Below are positions 1 to 8,235 of a DNA stretch of 38,153 nt, one piece after another. The notes under the pieces are model-generated. The model was not told the DNA's origin. It did no database searches and was given only the letters and a program-made list of their open reading frames with translations. Made by a program: the position numbers and the translations under genes. Numbering within the stretch: position 1 is the first letter of the stretch; each line of letters begins with the position of its first letter. The stretch covers positions 3,054,086-3,092,238 of the forward strand of contig CP070812.1 in assembly GCA_020344015.1 (NCBI GenBank), given 5' to 3'. The stretch comes from Gemmatimonadota bacterium. Its GTDB lineage: Bacteria > Gemmatimonadota > Gemmatimonadetes > Palauibacterales > KS3-K002.

Positions 1-180
1 GCCTACTACTACGAGGGACAGGGGAACGAGAAGTACGCCATGACGCTGTACGCGGATCTCGAGGGCAAGGACGCATCGGCCTGCGCCCATTGCGCTGGGG
101 ACTGCGCCGGCGCCTGCCCGTACGGCATCGACATACAACCCAACATGCTCCAGGTGCACGATCTGCTGACACTGGCGTGA
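1..180 (+). CDS. Aldo/keto reductase with C-terminal 4Fe-4S cluster (3' end only)
   Basis: Only the last 59 codons are in the window; the 5' end lies outside. The frame runs from base 1 to a TGA at 178-180. It contains the cysteine pattern C-x2-C-x3-C-x3-C-P followed by YGIDIQ and a final helix with HDLLTLA. This arrangement (Cys cluster, then CPYG, then a short helix near the stop) is what I know from iron-sulfur aldo/keto reductases, usually secreted by the Tat route in bacteria of this type. The NADP-binding barrel is not visible, so the reductase call rests on the tail alone. The next gene starts inside the stop codon, so the two are probably translated together. An unrelated ferredoxin-like tail is the main alternative. 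Confidence 0.6.
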   Translation, partial: AYYYEGQGNEKYAMTLYADLEGKDASACAHCAGDCAGACPYGIDIQPNMLQVHDLLTLA

Positions 181-1034
181 ACGAGAGCACGAGAATTAAA
201 CGCCCATCGCTTACGATCTTCGTCGTCGCAGTCTCATTTCTTGCCTGCTCCGAGGGAGGTTCCGAGTTCCTCGAGGTCGAGGGCTGGACCCTCGCCGGCG
301 CGGTACTGACCTACGACGCCGACAACCTGTGGGAATACATAAACGGAGCGGCCGAGCTGTTCGTCCAATACGACGTGCAGACCTGCAGGACCGCCGACCT
401 CGCCTCGGGCAATCTGGTAGTCACCGTCGATCTCTACGACACGGGCTCGCCGCTCAACGCACTCGGAGTGTTCAAGCAAGAGAACCCCGCCGGAGGACCG
501 CCCCTGCCCGGGGCGACCATGGCGGCCGTCTCCCCACCGTACCAGGCCCTCCTGCTGAAGGGCGCTGCCTATGTGAAGGTGAACGCCATCGAAGGCGAGC
601 TGACCGAAACGAGCGGCCGCGAGCTGCTCGAGGCGCTGGCCCGCGCGCTGCCCGGCCAGGCTACCCTACCTCCGGAGCTGGGACTGCTACCCGAGGAGGG
701 CAAGGTCGCGGGAAGCGAGGGATATCAGCGTGAAGGGTTCCTGGGGCTGACCGAGCTCCCGGGCTGTGTGTTCGCCGACTACTCCGCCCCCGGCGACGAG
801 ACCTGGCAGGGCTTCGTCGTCGTACCGCCAGCCGGCTCTTCGCCGGCGGCTGCGTGGGACGCGCTGGCCGGAGACTGGACCTCACTGAAGGACGCGGGAC
901 TCAATGTTCTGTACCGTGACATCCCCTACCGCGGCCTGGTGGGCGTGGCGATGAGCGATGGGTCAATCATCGGTGTCGCAGGTGCGGCCGACCAGAGGCA
1001 ACTAGTGAGCCGTTTAGAGTCCTTCGTTCAATAA
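177..1034 (+). CDS. DUF6599-family lipoprotein
   Basis: I choose the GTG at 177, which overlaps the previous stop as GTGA, giving 285 aa. The open frame extends upstream, but only this start places a short basic n-region (STRIKR) before a hydrophobic stretch and the lipobox FLAC, with Cys near residue 24. The mature part has WEYINGAAELFVQYDV and later GVAMSDGSIIGVAG, features I associate with DUF6599. The reaction is unknown. It should be anchored in an envelope membrane facing the periplasm. The overlap with an Fe-S aldo/keto reductase suggests a joint role in a periplasmic redox step, which is inference. The only other sensible start is upstream inside the reductase gene and would destroy the signal peptide. 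Confidence 0.7.
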   Translation: MNESTRIKRPSLTIFVVAVSFLACSEGGSEFLEVEGWTLAGAVLTYDADNLWEYINGAAELFVQYDVQTCRTADLASGNLVVTVDLYDTGSPLNALGVFKQENPAGGPPLPGATMAAVSPPYQALLLKGAAYVKVNAIEGELTETSGRELLEALARALPGQATLPPELGLLPEEGKVAGSEGYQREGFLGLTELPGCVFADYSAPGDETWQGFVVVPPAGSSPAAAWDALAGDWTSLKDAGLNVLYRDIPYRGLVGVAMSDGSIIGVAGAADQRQLVSRLESFVQ

Positions 1035-1320
1035 CGCTGGCCCTCCGAGTCACGGAAGACGCGATCGACCACCGCCGGCGTGTGAAATTCCTGGAGAATC
1101 GGAAAAAATCTTAGCGCTGGAGCTCAGTCATCTTGACCGAATCCGCTTGGCGTGGGCCGCCCGTCCGTGTGCGGTTTCGGCTAGCTAATCCTCTCCTGGC
1201 ACACGAAACGCAGTTCCACGGCCAAAAACCAGTGATGCTGGGCATGATTCCTGCTCGTTGGGCTGATGCAGCCTGTTCTTTTGACCTGACCCGCCAGCAC
1301 ACCTAACTGGTGAGCGGTTC
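1035..1320. other. Intergenic spacer upstream of pilin genes
   Basis: There are 286 bases without a convincing gene. I looked for a c-di-GMP-type riboswitch ahead of the pilin operon and for a degenerate third pilin and found neither. A promoter for the pilin genes should be here, but I cannot point to clear -35/-10 boxes. Confidence 0.4.
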
Positions 1321-2496
1321 TTGAGGATAGAGCGATTTCGCCCGGGCAGGCCGAATTCAAGCGAGGCCGGCTTCACGGTGGTCGAGGTGCTTGTCTTCCT
1401 GGTCATCGCGCTCGTGATGATCGGGGGCGTGTACCAGTTGATGATCGGCCAGACCCGGCTTTGGCAGAAGCAGAGTGCCCTGGAAGATGTGCGCAGCAGC
1501 CTGCGCGCCGCCGCGACTTTGTTGAGCTTCGAGCTCCGTCAGGCATCACCGGCCTACGGCGATATCTACTTTATCGAACCGGACTCTTTCGCCGTCAGAT
1601 CACCGCAGGGCAGCGGGATAATCTGCGGCAAGCATGGCACTCAGCCGCGACTGGGTCTGCGTTGGACGTGGGGCGACTTCTTCGCGACCTCGGACGACAG
1701 CGCGATGGTTTTTGTATCCGGCAACCTGTGGCTGGCCGGTTCGATGGACGAGGCCTGGTTAGGCGGCGATGGCGCGACGTTGTGCGCCTGGGGTACGGGG
1801 TCCGTCGCGCCCGACGTCGTGGCGGCGGTCTCGGTCCAAGGCAGACCTCCCGACAAAGCCGACGGTGATCTGCTGATCACACCGCGGGGAGATGTCCTAC
1901 CTGGAGGCACGTTTCAGTTCACAGTCAGCCATGCTGACCTGAGCTGTAGCGACTTCGACGGCCGGGCCCAGGTCAAGATCGACGGGAAGGGCAACCTCTA
2001 CAATGGAACGTTGAGCGGCTGCACATTCACCATCGACATACCCGGCGACGTCGATGAGCTCAAGATCGATGTAACCCTCAAGAAGGACGACTATGCCGAA
2101 CTCGACGAAGACGTCACAGCCAAGTACGAGTGGAAGAACATAAGAGAGAACACGCGCGGCGCTTTCATCGATGGGATCCGAGTGGGTGCACCGTTCCGCG
2201 CCTACCGCCGGAGTCAGTACGGGATCTTCCAGCAGGGCGGCCGCTGGTGGCTCGGGCGGCGGGTCGGAGCCGGTGACTACGAGGTGCTCACCGGTCCCCT
2301 ACGCCCACCATCGGACAGTGGGCTGGTGTTCAGGTACTACGATCAGGCCGGGAACCCGACGGCGAGCGCCTCTCGCGTGAGGACCGTCGAGATTCTGCTT
2401 CGCGCCGAGAGCCTCAAAGTGGCGCGGCGCGGCGGGTCACAGGATCCGGCTGTGCAGCAGGATAGCATAAGGGTCTTTACGGCGATACGAGGTTGA
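1321..2496 (+). CDS. Minor pseudopilin/pilin, PilW/GspJ-like
   Basis: This 391-aa protein carries a class III prepilin signal. A basic leader of 17 residues ends in Gly17, followed by FTVVEVLV with the conserved Glu at +5 (Glu22) and a hydrophobic helix to about residue 42. Prepilin peptidase would cleave after Gly17 and methylate Phe. The long globular domain fits PilW/GspJ-type minor pilins, which prime pilus or pseudopilus assembly at the inner membrane. The start is a TTG without a strong ribosome-binding site; no better in-frame start leaves the leader intact. The next gene, 63 bases downstream, is a PilX-like partner, so this is probably a two-gene operon. No assembly ATPase, secretin or PilV-like gene is in the window. 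Confidence 0.75.
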   Translation: MRIERFRPGRPNSSEAGFTVVEVLVFLVIALVMIGGVYQLMIGQTRLWQKQSALEDVRSSLRAAATLLSFELRQASPAYGDIYFIEPDSFAVRSPQGSGIICGKHGTQPRLGLRWTWGDFFATSDDSAMVFVSGNLWLAGSMDEAWLGGDGATLCAWGTGSVAPDVVAAVSVQGRPPDKADGDLLITPRGDVLPGGTFQFTVSHADLSCSDFDGRAQVKIDGKGNLYNGTLSGCTFTIDIPGDVDELKIDVTLKKDDYAELDEDVTAKYEWKNIRENTRGAFIDGIRVGAPFRAYRRSQYGIFQQGGRWWLGRRVGAGDYEVLTGPLRPPSDSGLVFRYYDQAGNPTASASRVRTVEILLRAESLKVARRGGSQDPAVQQDSIRVFTAIRG

Positions 2497-2559
2497 TGCA
2501 GCGGCACGCACAACCTCGAGTCGCCGTGGTGCAGCAATCTAGAGACGAAAGTCAAGACC

Positions 2560-3849
2560 ATGGAGTACCAGTCGTCCGACAATTCACCGATGCCGGCGAG
2601 CCACGCTGGCTTCGTAATGCCTGCCGCGATCTTTGCGCTCGTCTTGATGAGCGCGATCGCGATAGTCACCCTCATAACGAGTAGTGACGAATTCAGTTCG
2701 TCTACAGCGCTTCGTGAGTCGAGTGAGGCCTTCTACGCAGCGGAGGCGGGCCTGAACCAGGTATGGGCGGACTGGCCCGACAGCCTGGTGTCGAGCCTCT
2801 CTCCGGGCGACAGCATCGACATGGGCTGGCGGACTATTGACCACGGCGCCAGCTACCGCGCCATGATCTACCGCTACGACAACGACGACGGCAACCCCGA
2901 ACTCTACGGCCTCGTCGTCGAGGGTAGAGGCCGAGGTCCCCGGGGAGCGCAGCGGTTACTGAGCCTCAGCCTAACCCGAGGTCTGGGTGGGGTTGGCTAC
3001 AAGCTCGGCAACTGCTGCGACGCGGCTGTCACCATGCGTGGCAGCGCGATGCTAAAGGACAAAATCACCGTCGATGGGCACGACGGGCACCCGGACGGGT
3101 GGGAAGACGCTGGTGTCTGTGCGGGTTATCTCTACGACAAGCCCGGTCTGATCATGGACGATACCACGCGCCTGACCATTGAGAGCGAGGCGACACTGGA
3201 CGGTGATCCGCCTCTGATGCAGCAGGATCTTACCGACAGAGACTTCGAGGAGTTCGGCGATCTGACGTGGGAGAAAATCAGGGCGCTGGCCGACCACGTG
3301 ATCGATGCCACCGACGGACAGTTGAAGCCTGACGAAAGCGACATCTATCCGCGCCACATGTGGGTGGACGGGGAGAAGCTCTGCGACACCAGCCACCCCT
3401 GGAACTGGGGCTCGAACGATCCGACCGACCCCTGTTTCGACTACTTTCCCATCATCTTGATCAAGGGCGAGGTGGAGACGCACAACATCTACGGACAGGC
3501 GATCATCATCGTCGACTGGAATGAGGCCACTGGGATCGGCGGTGAGTTCGAGCTCGAAACCGGTAGCGAGTTTAACGGCATCATCCTGGGCAAGGGCTGC
3601 GTCGAGATTCAGAAGGGAGCCGTCTTCCACGGCGCAGTTTACACCGACGGCGAATACCGAAACCAGCCTCTATGTAACAAAGACGACGATTATGCGATGA
3701 ACAAGGACGGTACGTTGGTGCGCTTCAGTCAGTGCGCCGTGGATCGCGCGATCGTCAACGCCGGCCTCGACGAGTTTGCCGTGGTGACGGAGGGTGCAAC
3801 CGGCACCCGTCTCATCGGCTCGCGCGCGTTCTCGGAGTCACTGCGTTAG
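2560..3849 (+). CDS. PilX-like minor pilin with large C-terminal domain
   Basis: This 429-aa protein has a type IV-like N-terminus: Gly17 followed by FVMPAAIFALVLMSAIAI, then the FYAAEAGLNQ segment typical of PilX N-terminal domains. The usual Glu5 is absent, which is common for PilX-like minor pilins. The C-terminal half contains a beta-rich stretch with repeated Gly/Glu patterns (residues about 300-390, for example IIIVDWNEATGIGGEFELE) and several cysteines. I recognise the N-terminal family only; the large domain may be surface-exposed or adhesive, which is inference. It follows the PilW-like gene on the same strand and probably shares its transcript. Confidence 0.65.
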   Translation: MEYQSSDNSPMPASHAGFVMPAAIFALVLMSAIAIVTLITSSDEFSSSTALRESSEAFYAAEAGLNQVWADWPDSLVSSLSPGDSIDMGWRTIDHGASYRAMIYRYDNDDGNPELYGLVVEGRGRGPRGAQRLLSLSLTRGLGGVGYKLGNCCDAAVTMRGSAMLKDKITVDGHDGHPDGWEDAGVCAGYLYDKPGLIMDDTTRLTIESEATLDGDPPLMQQDLTDRDFEEFGDLTWEKIRALADHVIDATDGQLKPDESDIYPRHMWVDGEKLCDTSHPWNWGSNDPTDPCFDYFPIILIKGEVETHNIYGQAIIIVDWNEATGIGGEFELETGSEFNGIILGKGCVEIQKGAVFHGAVYTDGEYRNQPLCNKDDDYAMNKDGTLVRFSQCAVDRAIVNAGLDEFAVVTEGATGTRLIGSRAFSESLR

Positions 3850-3876
3850 TCGCGTCGGACTCCAGCCCTCGGGGGC

Positions 3877-3905
3877 GGGGCGAAACCTCGGTATCGCTCC
3901 GCCCC
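3877..3905 (+). terminator. Possible hairpin after the pilin operon
   Basis: GGGGCG at 3877-3882 can pair with CGCCCC at 3900-3905 across a 17-base loop. It lies 28 bases past the PilX-like stop codon. No T-tract follows, so termination here would be weak or factor-dependent. Confidence 0.3.
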
Positions 3906-4046
3906 TATCCTCATCACACCCCGCTAACTGTGGGTCGCAAACAGCGCCTGACCACACGGACGCACGTGCCCTCTGACCAGGAACCCGGAGCACGACGGAC
4001 GCGTTATCCCGTCGCGGCCCAGGTACACACTCAACGAGGAGCAGCC

Positions 4047-4952
4047 GTGTCGATCAGACCGATCAAGCGGGTCATCGAAGCGAAGCCCACCACGGAAGGC
4101 GCGGGCGTGAAGTTGCACCGCGCGTTCGGCTTCGGGAACACCGGCGAGTTCGATCCCTTCCTCCTGTTCGACGACTTTCGTAACGAACGCCCCGAGGACT
4201 ACCTGGCCGGCTTCCCCTGGCATCCGCACCGTGGCATCGAGACCATCACCTATGTCCTTGCCGGCACCGTCAGCCACGGCGACAGCCTGGGAAACGCTGG
4301 CAGGTTGGGAGCGGGCGACGTGCAGTGGATGACGGCGGGAAGCGGCATTCTCCATCAGGAGATGCCGCAGGGCGACGTGCAGGGTAGGATGCATGGCTTC
4401 CAGCTCTGGGCAAACCTGCCCTCGTCTCTAAAGATGACCGCGCCTCGTTATCAGGACGTCTCGTCAAACGACATCCCCGAGGTTACCGACGACGACGGTA
4501 CCCAAGTTCGGGTCATCTGTGGCAGCTTCTGGGGAAAGACCGGGCCGGTGGACGGCATAGCAGCCGAGCCCCGCTACCTGGACGTCTGGGTGCAGCCCGG
4601 CCAGCGCAAGAAGCTGCCCGTCGAAACGGACCGGCACGCCTTCGCCTACGTCTTCGAAGGCGACGGCACGTTCCGCGACGCCTCGCAGCCCCGAGCCGTA
4701 CTCACAGAAGGCCCCGGGCCCAGCGATACCCCGGCGCTCGATACGACGGGGAATCGATCTCTGGTTCTGTTCGACAGTGGTGAAGACGTGACGGTTCAGG
4801 CCGGTGAAAACGGAATCCGATTCCTCCTGGTCTCGGGTAGACCGATCGAGGAACCCGTCGCGTGGTACGGGCCGATCGTCATGAACACCCAGGCAGAACT
4901 CCGGCAGGCGATGGCTGACCTCCGAGAGGGGACGTTCATCAAGCACGGCTGA
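4047..4952 (+). CDS. Pirin family protein
   Basis: A 301-aa cupin-type protein. The N-terminal half has the pirin signature: FDPFLLFDDF, then FPWHPHRGIETITYVLAG with the metal-binding histidines, HGDSLG, and the QWMTAGSGILHQEMP stretch. The length is normal for bacterial pirins. Members bind Fe and are described variously as quercetinase-like enzymes or redox-sensing cofactors; nothing here decides between these. The start is GTG at 4047, preceded by GAGGAG at 4036-4041 with good spacing; the frame is open far upstream, but that part overlaps the pilin gene and is not pirin-like. It appears monocistronic. Confidence 0.9.
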   Translation: MSIRPIKRVIEAKPTTEGAGVKLHRAFGFGNTGEFDPFLLFDDFRNERPEDYLAGFPWHPHRGIETITYVLAGTVSHGDSLGNAGRLGAGDVQWMTAGSGILHQEMPQGDVQGRMHGFQLWANLPSSLKMTAPRYQDVSSNDIPEVTDDDGTQVRVICGSFWGKTGPVDGIAAEPRYLDVWVQPGQRKKLPVETDRHAFAYVFEGDGTFRDASQPRAVLTEGPGPSDTPALDTTGNRSLVLFDSGEDVTVQAGENGIRFLLVSGRPIEEPVAWYGPIVMNTQAELRQAMADLREGTFIKHG

Positions 4953-5070
4953 ACCGCGGATGTTTCAGTTGCCAGCCTGACCACCCATCACATATACCTC
5001 TGTTGAAACCGTCGAAAAGCGGGCGGTCCCGAGCCGTGGGTCTTCTCGACCGAGTGCGTCTATATAAGTA

Positions 5071-5105
5071 GAGACTCGCGAGACTCTAACCCGCACTCAG
5101 GAGGA
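5071..5105 (+). promoter_or_regulatory. Direct repeat and strong RBS ahead of ECF sigma gene
   Basis: GAGACTC occurs twice (5071-5077 and 5080-5086), separated by GC, creating a central CTCGCGAG palindrome. A TATATAAG stretch lies just upstream (5061-5068). AGGAGGA at 5099-5105 is a strong ribosome-binding site seven bases before the TTG start. The repeat could be a regulator or autoregulatory site; that is inference. Confidence 0.4.
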
Positions 5106-5112
5106 CGCCGCG

Positions 5113-5691
5113 TTGCTGACCGAGGCCGAGTTGGTGCAGATCTACAGGGAGCATACCGGCCCGCTCTACGCATTTGTGTCGCGTCGAGTGGGCGGCGATC
5201 GGACCCTGGCCGAAGACATCGTGCAGGATGCCTGGCTGCGCGCCGTTGACACCTGGCCGCGCCGCGGTACTCCCGATCAACCTCGGGCCTGGCTGATCCG
5301 AGTTGCCCGCAACCTGCTGGTGAGTCATTTCAGACGCCAACGGCCAACGCCGGTAGATCCAGCCGAGTTGGAGTTGGAAGCAGACGACTACCGTCCCGAG
5401 ACACGGTGGGCGGCTGCACTGGTGAGCTGGGGCCTGGCACGGCTGCGGCGCGGTCAGGCTGCCTTGCTAGAGGCGTTCTACTTCGACGGTAGGAGCACGC
5501 GAGAGATCGCCGCGGAATTAGGCTTATCCGAGCGCGCGGTAGAGGGGCGTTTGCGCCGCGCGCGGCAGAACCTCGAAAAACGACTCAGACCATATATCAG
5601 CGCCGCGGCGCCCGCCGCAGCCGCTGCAGAGCCGGCGGTCGAGTCAGTCCCCGCCTTGGAGCTGTCCGAAGGAGGCAGAAACAATGCATGA
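5113..5691 (+). CDS. ECF-type RNA polymerase sigma factor
   Basis: A 192-aa sigma-70 family protein of extracytoplasmic-function type. Region 2 covers about residues 8-72 (LYAFVSRRVGG, EDIVQDAWLRAVDTW, RAWLIRVARNLLVSHFRR). Region 4 covers about 100-160, with the helix-turn-helix STREIAAELGLSERAVEGRLRRARQ. The Ala/Pro-rich tail after residue 160 is probably disordered. The TTG start at 5113 is fixed by the strong AGGAGGA site. The gene ends eight bases inside the next one, a membrane protein with a large extracytoplasmic coiled coil, which by position should control this sigma factor although it lacks a visible zinc-binding anti-sigma domain. Confidence 0.9.
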   Translation: MLTEAELVQIYREHTGPLYAFVSRRVGGDRTLAEDIVQDAWLRAVDTWPRRGTPDQPRAWLIRVARNLLVSHFRRQRPTPVDPAELELEADDYRPETRWAAALVSWGLARLRRGQAALLEAFYFDGRSTREIAAELGLSERAVEGRLRRARQNLEKRLRPYISAAAPAAAAAEPAVESVPALELSEGGRNNA

Positions 5692-6616
5692 CAAACATGA
5701 GCCCGATCCTCGCTTTGTAGAGAGCCTGGAACGGCAGCTCGGCAGAGAGTTGCGTCGAGCGGGACGAACGAGACCGCGGCCCGGCGTTCGATTCCTGAAG
5801 ACGGGGGGCCTGATAGCGGGCTCCGTTGTCCTGGGTGCCGCGGCCATGGGTTTCTCGCAGCAGCTCAGCGACGCCTGGCGCAGGGAACTGGCGGAAGCGC
5901 GGTTGGAGGTCCAGATCGACTTGGCACGGCAGCGGGCCCAAGTGCAACTCGAAGTTTTGGGACTGACCCGCGAGCAGGTCGAACAGGGCGTTCGCAGCGA
6001 CAGGGATCTGATGTACTTCGAACTGCAGATAGTAGAGGCCGAGGCCGCCGTAAGGACAATGGAACTGGAGTTGGAGGAAGTCCGGCGCTCGGGAAGAGAG
6101 CCAACGGGTGAGTTGTCTTCGCCGTTAGTCGACGGCCGCGACTTCGTGAGTGAGCGGATTCAAGTCCGGATGGAGGTCGCACGTCACCATCTCGATGTCG
6201 TTCGGCGCGACGAGGTACTGGTCCGGCAGCAGGCAGAGGCCGGAGTGGTTTCCGAGGACGAGGTGCGGGCACGCAACCTGGTCGCCATGCAGGCGGAATT
6301 GCAGCTAGAGTCCTTGGCCCGACAACTCGAGATACGGCGAGCTTATCTCGATTCGGAGATCACGGCAGTGGAAGCCGAGCTCAGGCTGCTGGAAGTGGAG
6401 GCGCAGAACCAGGTCGTCTTGTTCGAGCACCAGCGTGAGTACTTCCAGCGCGAGGTGGAACGTTTCCAGGCTGCGATCGATACCGGGGTCATGCGCCCGG
6501 CTGCTGCCGCGCAATTGAGGGCGCAAGTGGCCGAGGTTCAGGGTCAACTCCGCCTGGCCAGGGCCGAGTTGGAGATCGTGCAGCGAGAGTTGGAACGGAG
6601 GTCGGTGAACCGGTAG
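5684..6616 (+). CDS. Membrane-anchored coiled-coil protein, candidate anti-sigma factor
   Basis: A 310-aa protein starting at ATG 5684, overlapping the sigma gene by eight bases, with GGAGG nine bases upstream. An Arg-rich cytoplasmic segment of about 42 residues is followed by one membrane helix (GGLIAGSVVLGAAAMGF, about 44-60) and then about 240 residues rich in Glu, Leu, Arg and Gln with heptad-like spacing, so a long coiled coil outside the membrane. There is no HxxxCxxC zinc motif, so it is not a standard zinc-binding anti-sigma factor. The topology and strict coupling suggest it senses envelope state and holds the sigma factor through its short N-terminus. I know no named family for it. 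Confidence 0.6.
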   Translation: MHDKHEPDPRFVESLERQLGRELRRAGRTRPRPGVRFLKTGGLIAGSVVLGAAAMGFSQQLSDAWRRELAEARLEVQIDLARQRAQVQLEVLGLTREQVEQGVRSDRDLMYFELQIVEAEAAVRTMELELEEVRRSGREPTGELSSPLVDGRDFVSERIQVRMEVARHHLDVVRRDEVLVRQQAEAGVVSEDEVRARNLVAMQAELQLESLARQLEIRRAYLDSEITAVEAELRLLEVEAQNQVVLFEHQREYFQREVERFQAAIDTGVMRPAAAAQLRAQVAEVQGQLRLARAELEIVQRELERRSVNR

Positions 6617-6617
6617 A

Positions 6618-7376
6618 TCACCGCCCCCCGTCTACGCTGAGCGTCTGGCCGGTGATCCAAGAGGCGTAATCGGAGGCGAAGAAGAGGACGGCATGGGCGA
6701 TGTCCGCAGGCTGTCCAAGGCGGCGCGTAGCGATGGACTCCACCAGCTTGCGCTGCCCTTCTTCGCCGTAGGACTGCCACTGTCGCTCAGTGGTGGGGTT
6801 GGAGCGGATGAACCCGGGTGCCACGCAGTTCACCGTGATCCCGAAGCGGCCCAACTCGTGGGCCAGCTGCCGGGTGAATCCGATGAGCCCGGACTTGGCC
6901 GAAGCGTAGGCCTGGATGCCGGTGAGACTCACCCGGATGCCGGCTCCGGATGAGATGTTGACGATGCGACCCCACTCGGCAGCCTTCATGCCGGGGGACA
7001 CGGCCTGCGAGAAGTTGAAGGCGCCAGTGAGGTTAACGTCGAAAATCACCTGCCAATCCTCTGGCGCCACCTCCTCTAGAGGGCGACCCACCTGACCCAC
7101 GACACCGCCGGCGTTGTTCACCAGGACGTCCACCCTCCCCGACTCGCCGGACGCCTCCTCGACGAACGTCTTCACCGCTTCCCGGTCCCTTACATCGACC
7201 TCACGAGCCTCACAAGCCGCGCCGCAGGCCTCCCGGGTCTCAGCCAGCGCGTCGGCGAGAATATCGCACGTCCACACCCGCCCCCCCCGCTCGACGAAGG
7301 CCTTAACCATCGCTCGCCCCAGCCCGTGCCCTCCACCGGTGACGATGATCGTGCGGCCGCTGAAGTCGAAGTTCAT
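6618..7376 (-). CDS. Short-chain dehydrogenase/reductase (SDR)
   Basis: A 252-aa classical SDR, NAD(P)H-dependent and cytoplasmic. The cofactor motif TGGGHGLG is at residues 13-20, NNAGG at 87-91, a catalytic Ser at 142/143, Tyr157 and Lys161 (YASAK), and the C-terminal GQTLSVDGG. Asp38 after the second beta strand (TCDIL) favours NAD over NADP. The substrate is unknown. The start codon overlaps the upstream creatininase-family gene by four bases (ATGA), so both belong to one minus-strand operon. It converges with the coiled-coil gene, leaving one base between stop codons. Confidence 0.9.
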   Translation of the reverse strand: MNFDFSGRTIIVTGGGHGLGRAMVKAFVERGGRVWTCDILADALAETREACGAACEAREVDVRDREAVKTFVEEASGESGRVDVLVNNAGGVVGQVGRPLEEVAPEDWQVIFDVNLTGAFNFSQAVSPGMKAAEWGRIVNISSGAGIRVSLTGIQAYASAKSGLIGFTRQLAHELGRFGITVNCVAPGFIRSNPTTERQWQSYGEEGQRKLVESIATRRLGQPADIAHAVLFFASDYASWITGQTLSVDGGR

Positions 7377-8074
7377 GCCCAGCCCTCCTCTATGATCTCC
7401 CGGGCCTCTGCCACGGCCACTTCCCAGATCGCCATCATCTCTTCGTCGGGACGCTGGTAGACGCCGCCGTAGTTCCCGTCGCCAACAGCCTCCCGGAAGG
7501 CCGCCGGATCGAGAACCGATTTCAGGGCTTTATCGATGAGCGGCTTGCTCTCCTCGGGAAAGACCACACCCGCCAGACGGGTCCAGGGGAAGTTCTCGAT
7601 CCACGAGGCGTGCGAGCCCACCGGGTCTACCTCCTGAATCTTCGCTAACGTCTTCGGCGCGATCCACCAATCGAAGACCTTCACCTGATGGCCCGGGTGC
7701 TCCGCCATCCACTCGAGCGCCAGCGAACCCGCCGGCGCGTTCCCGCCGTGACCGTTCACGAAGACGATCCGCCGGAACCCGGCGCGTGAAAGATTGTCCA
7801 GGATGTCCCGAATCAGGTTCAGGTAGGTCTCCAGGCGAAGCGTGACGGTCCCGGGGAAGGCCGAGAAGTAGGGAGACAACCCATACGGCACCGCGGGAAA
7901 GACCGGGATCCCCAAGGGCTCGGCTGCCTCCCGCGCCAGCCGCTCCGGAATCAGCGTGTCCGTCAGAAGACTCAGGTAGGCGTGTTGCTCCGTGCTCCCC
8001 AATGGGACCACCGCCCGGTCGTCGGTCTTGAGGTTTTCCTCGACCTGCATCCAGTTCATGTCAGCGATTCTCAC
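7373..8074 (-). CDS. Creatininase-family amidohydrolase
   Basis: A 233-aa metal-dependent amidohydrolase of the creatininase fold. LGSTEQHAYLSLLTD near residues 25-39 supplies Glu29, His31 and Asp39; FVNGHGGN near 105-112 supplies a further His, with a Glu at 122. The family hydrolyses creatinine or related cyclic or formamide amides; other members mature peptide cofactors. Substrate is not evident. The GTG start at 8074 has GGAGG six bases upstream and gives VRIADMNWMQVEEN, which looks like a native N-terminus of this subfamily. It is followed with overlap by an SDR, so the pair may form a catabolic step. The same ribosome-binding site and first codons recur at the next gene upstream. Confidence 0.85.
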   Translation of the reverse strand: MRIADMNWMQVEENLKTDDRAVVPLGSTEQHAYLSLLTDTLIPERLAREAAEPLGIPVFPAVPYGLSPYFSAFPGTVTLRLETYLNLIRDILDNLSRAGFRRIVFVNGHGGNAPAGSLALEWMAEHPGHQVKVFDWWIAPKTLAKIQEVDPVGSHASWIENFPWTRLAGVVFPEESKPLIDKALKSVLDPAAFREAVGDGNYGGVYQRPDEEMMAIWEVAVAEAREIIEEGWA

Positions 8075-8235
8075 CCGTTACCTCCAGCCACTTCCTTGGA
8101 ATCCACAGACCGCTACTGCGCTTGCTCTGGAGTTGTCGACGCACGCTAGGAAGCACTGCGGCAATAGTCAACCAACAACAATCGCTCGCTCGGGTACCGC
8201 CAACTCTTGTGGAGTGCACGTGAGTCAGGATCGGG
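8075..8235. other. Spacer between serine-hydrolase and creatininase-family genes
   Basis: There are 161 bases on the minus-strand path from the lipoprotein hydrolase to the creatininase-family gene. The ribosome-binding site for the latter (TGGAGGTAA on the minus strand) lies at the lower end. I see no terminator hairpin. Confidence 0.3.

Noticed and set aside
1035..1320. Possible c-di-GMP riboswitch before the pilin genes
   Set aside because: I could not place the conserved GEMM core or its tetraloop stem in this spacer.
3052..3630. A 192-codon minus-strand frame in the pilin region
   Set aside because: Antisense to the PilX-like gene, no ribosome-binding site and no recognisable domain.
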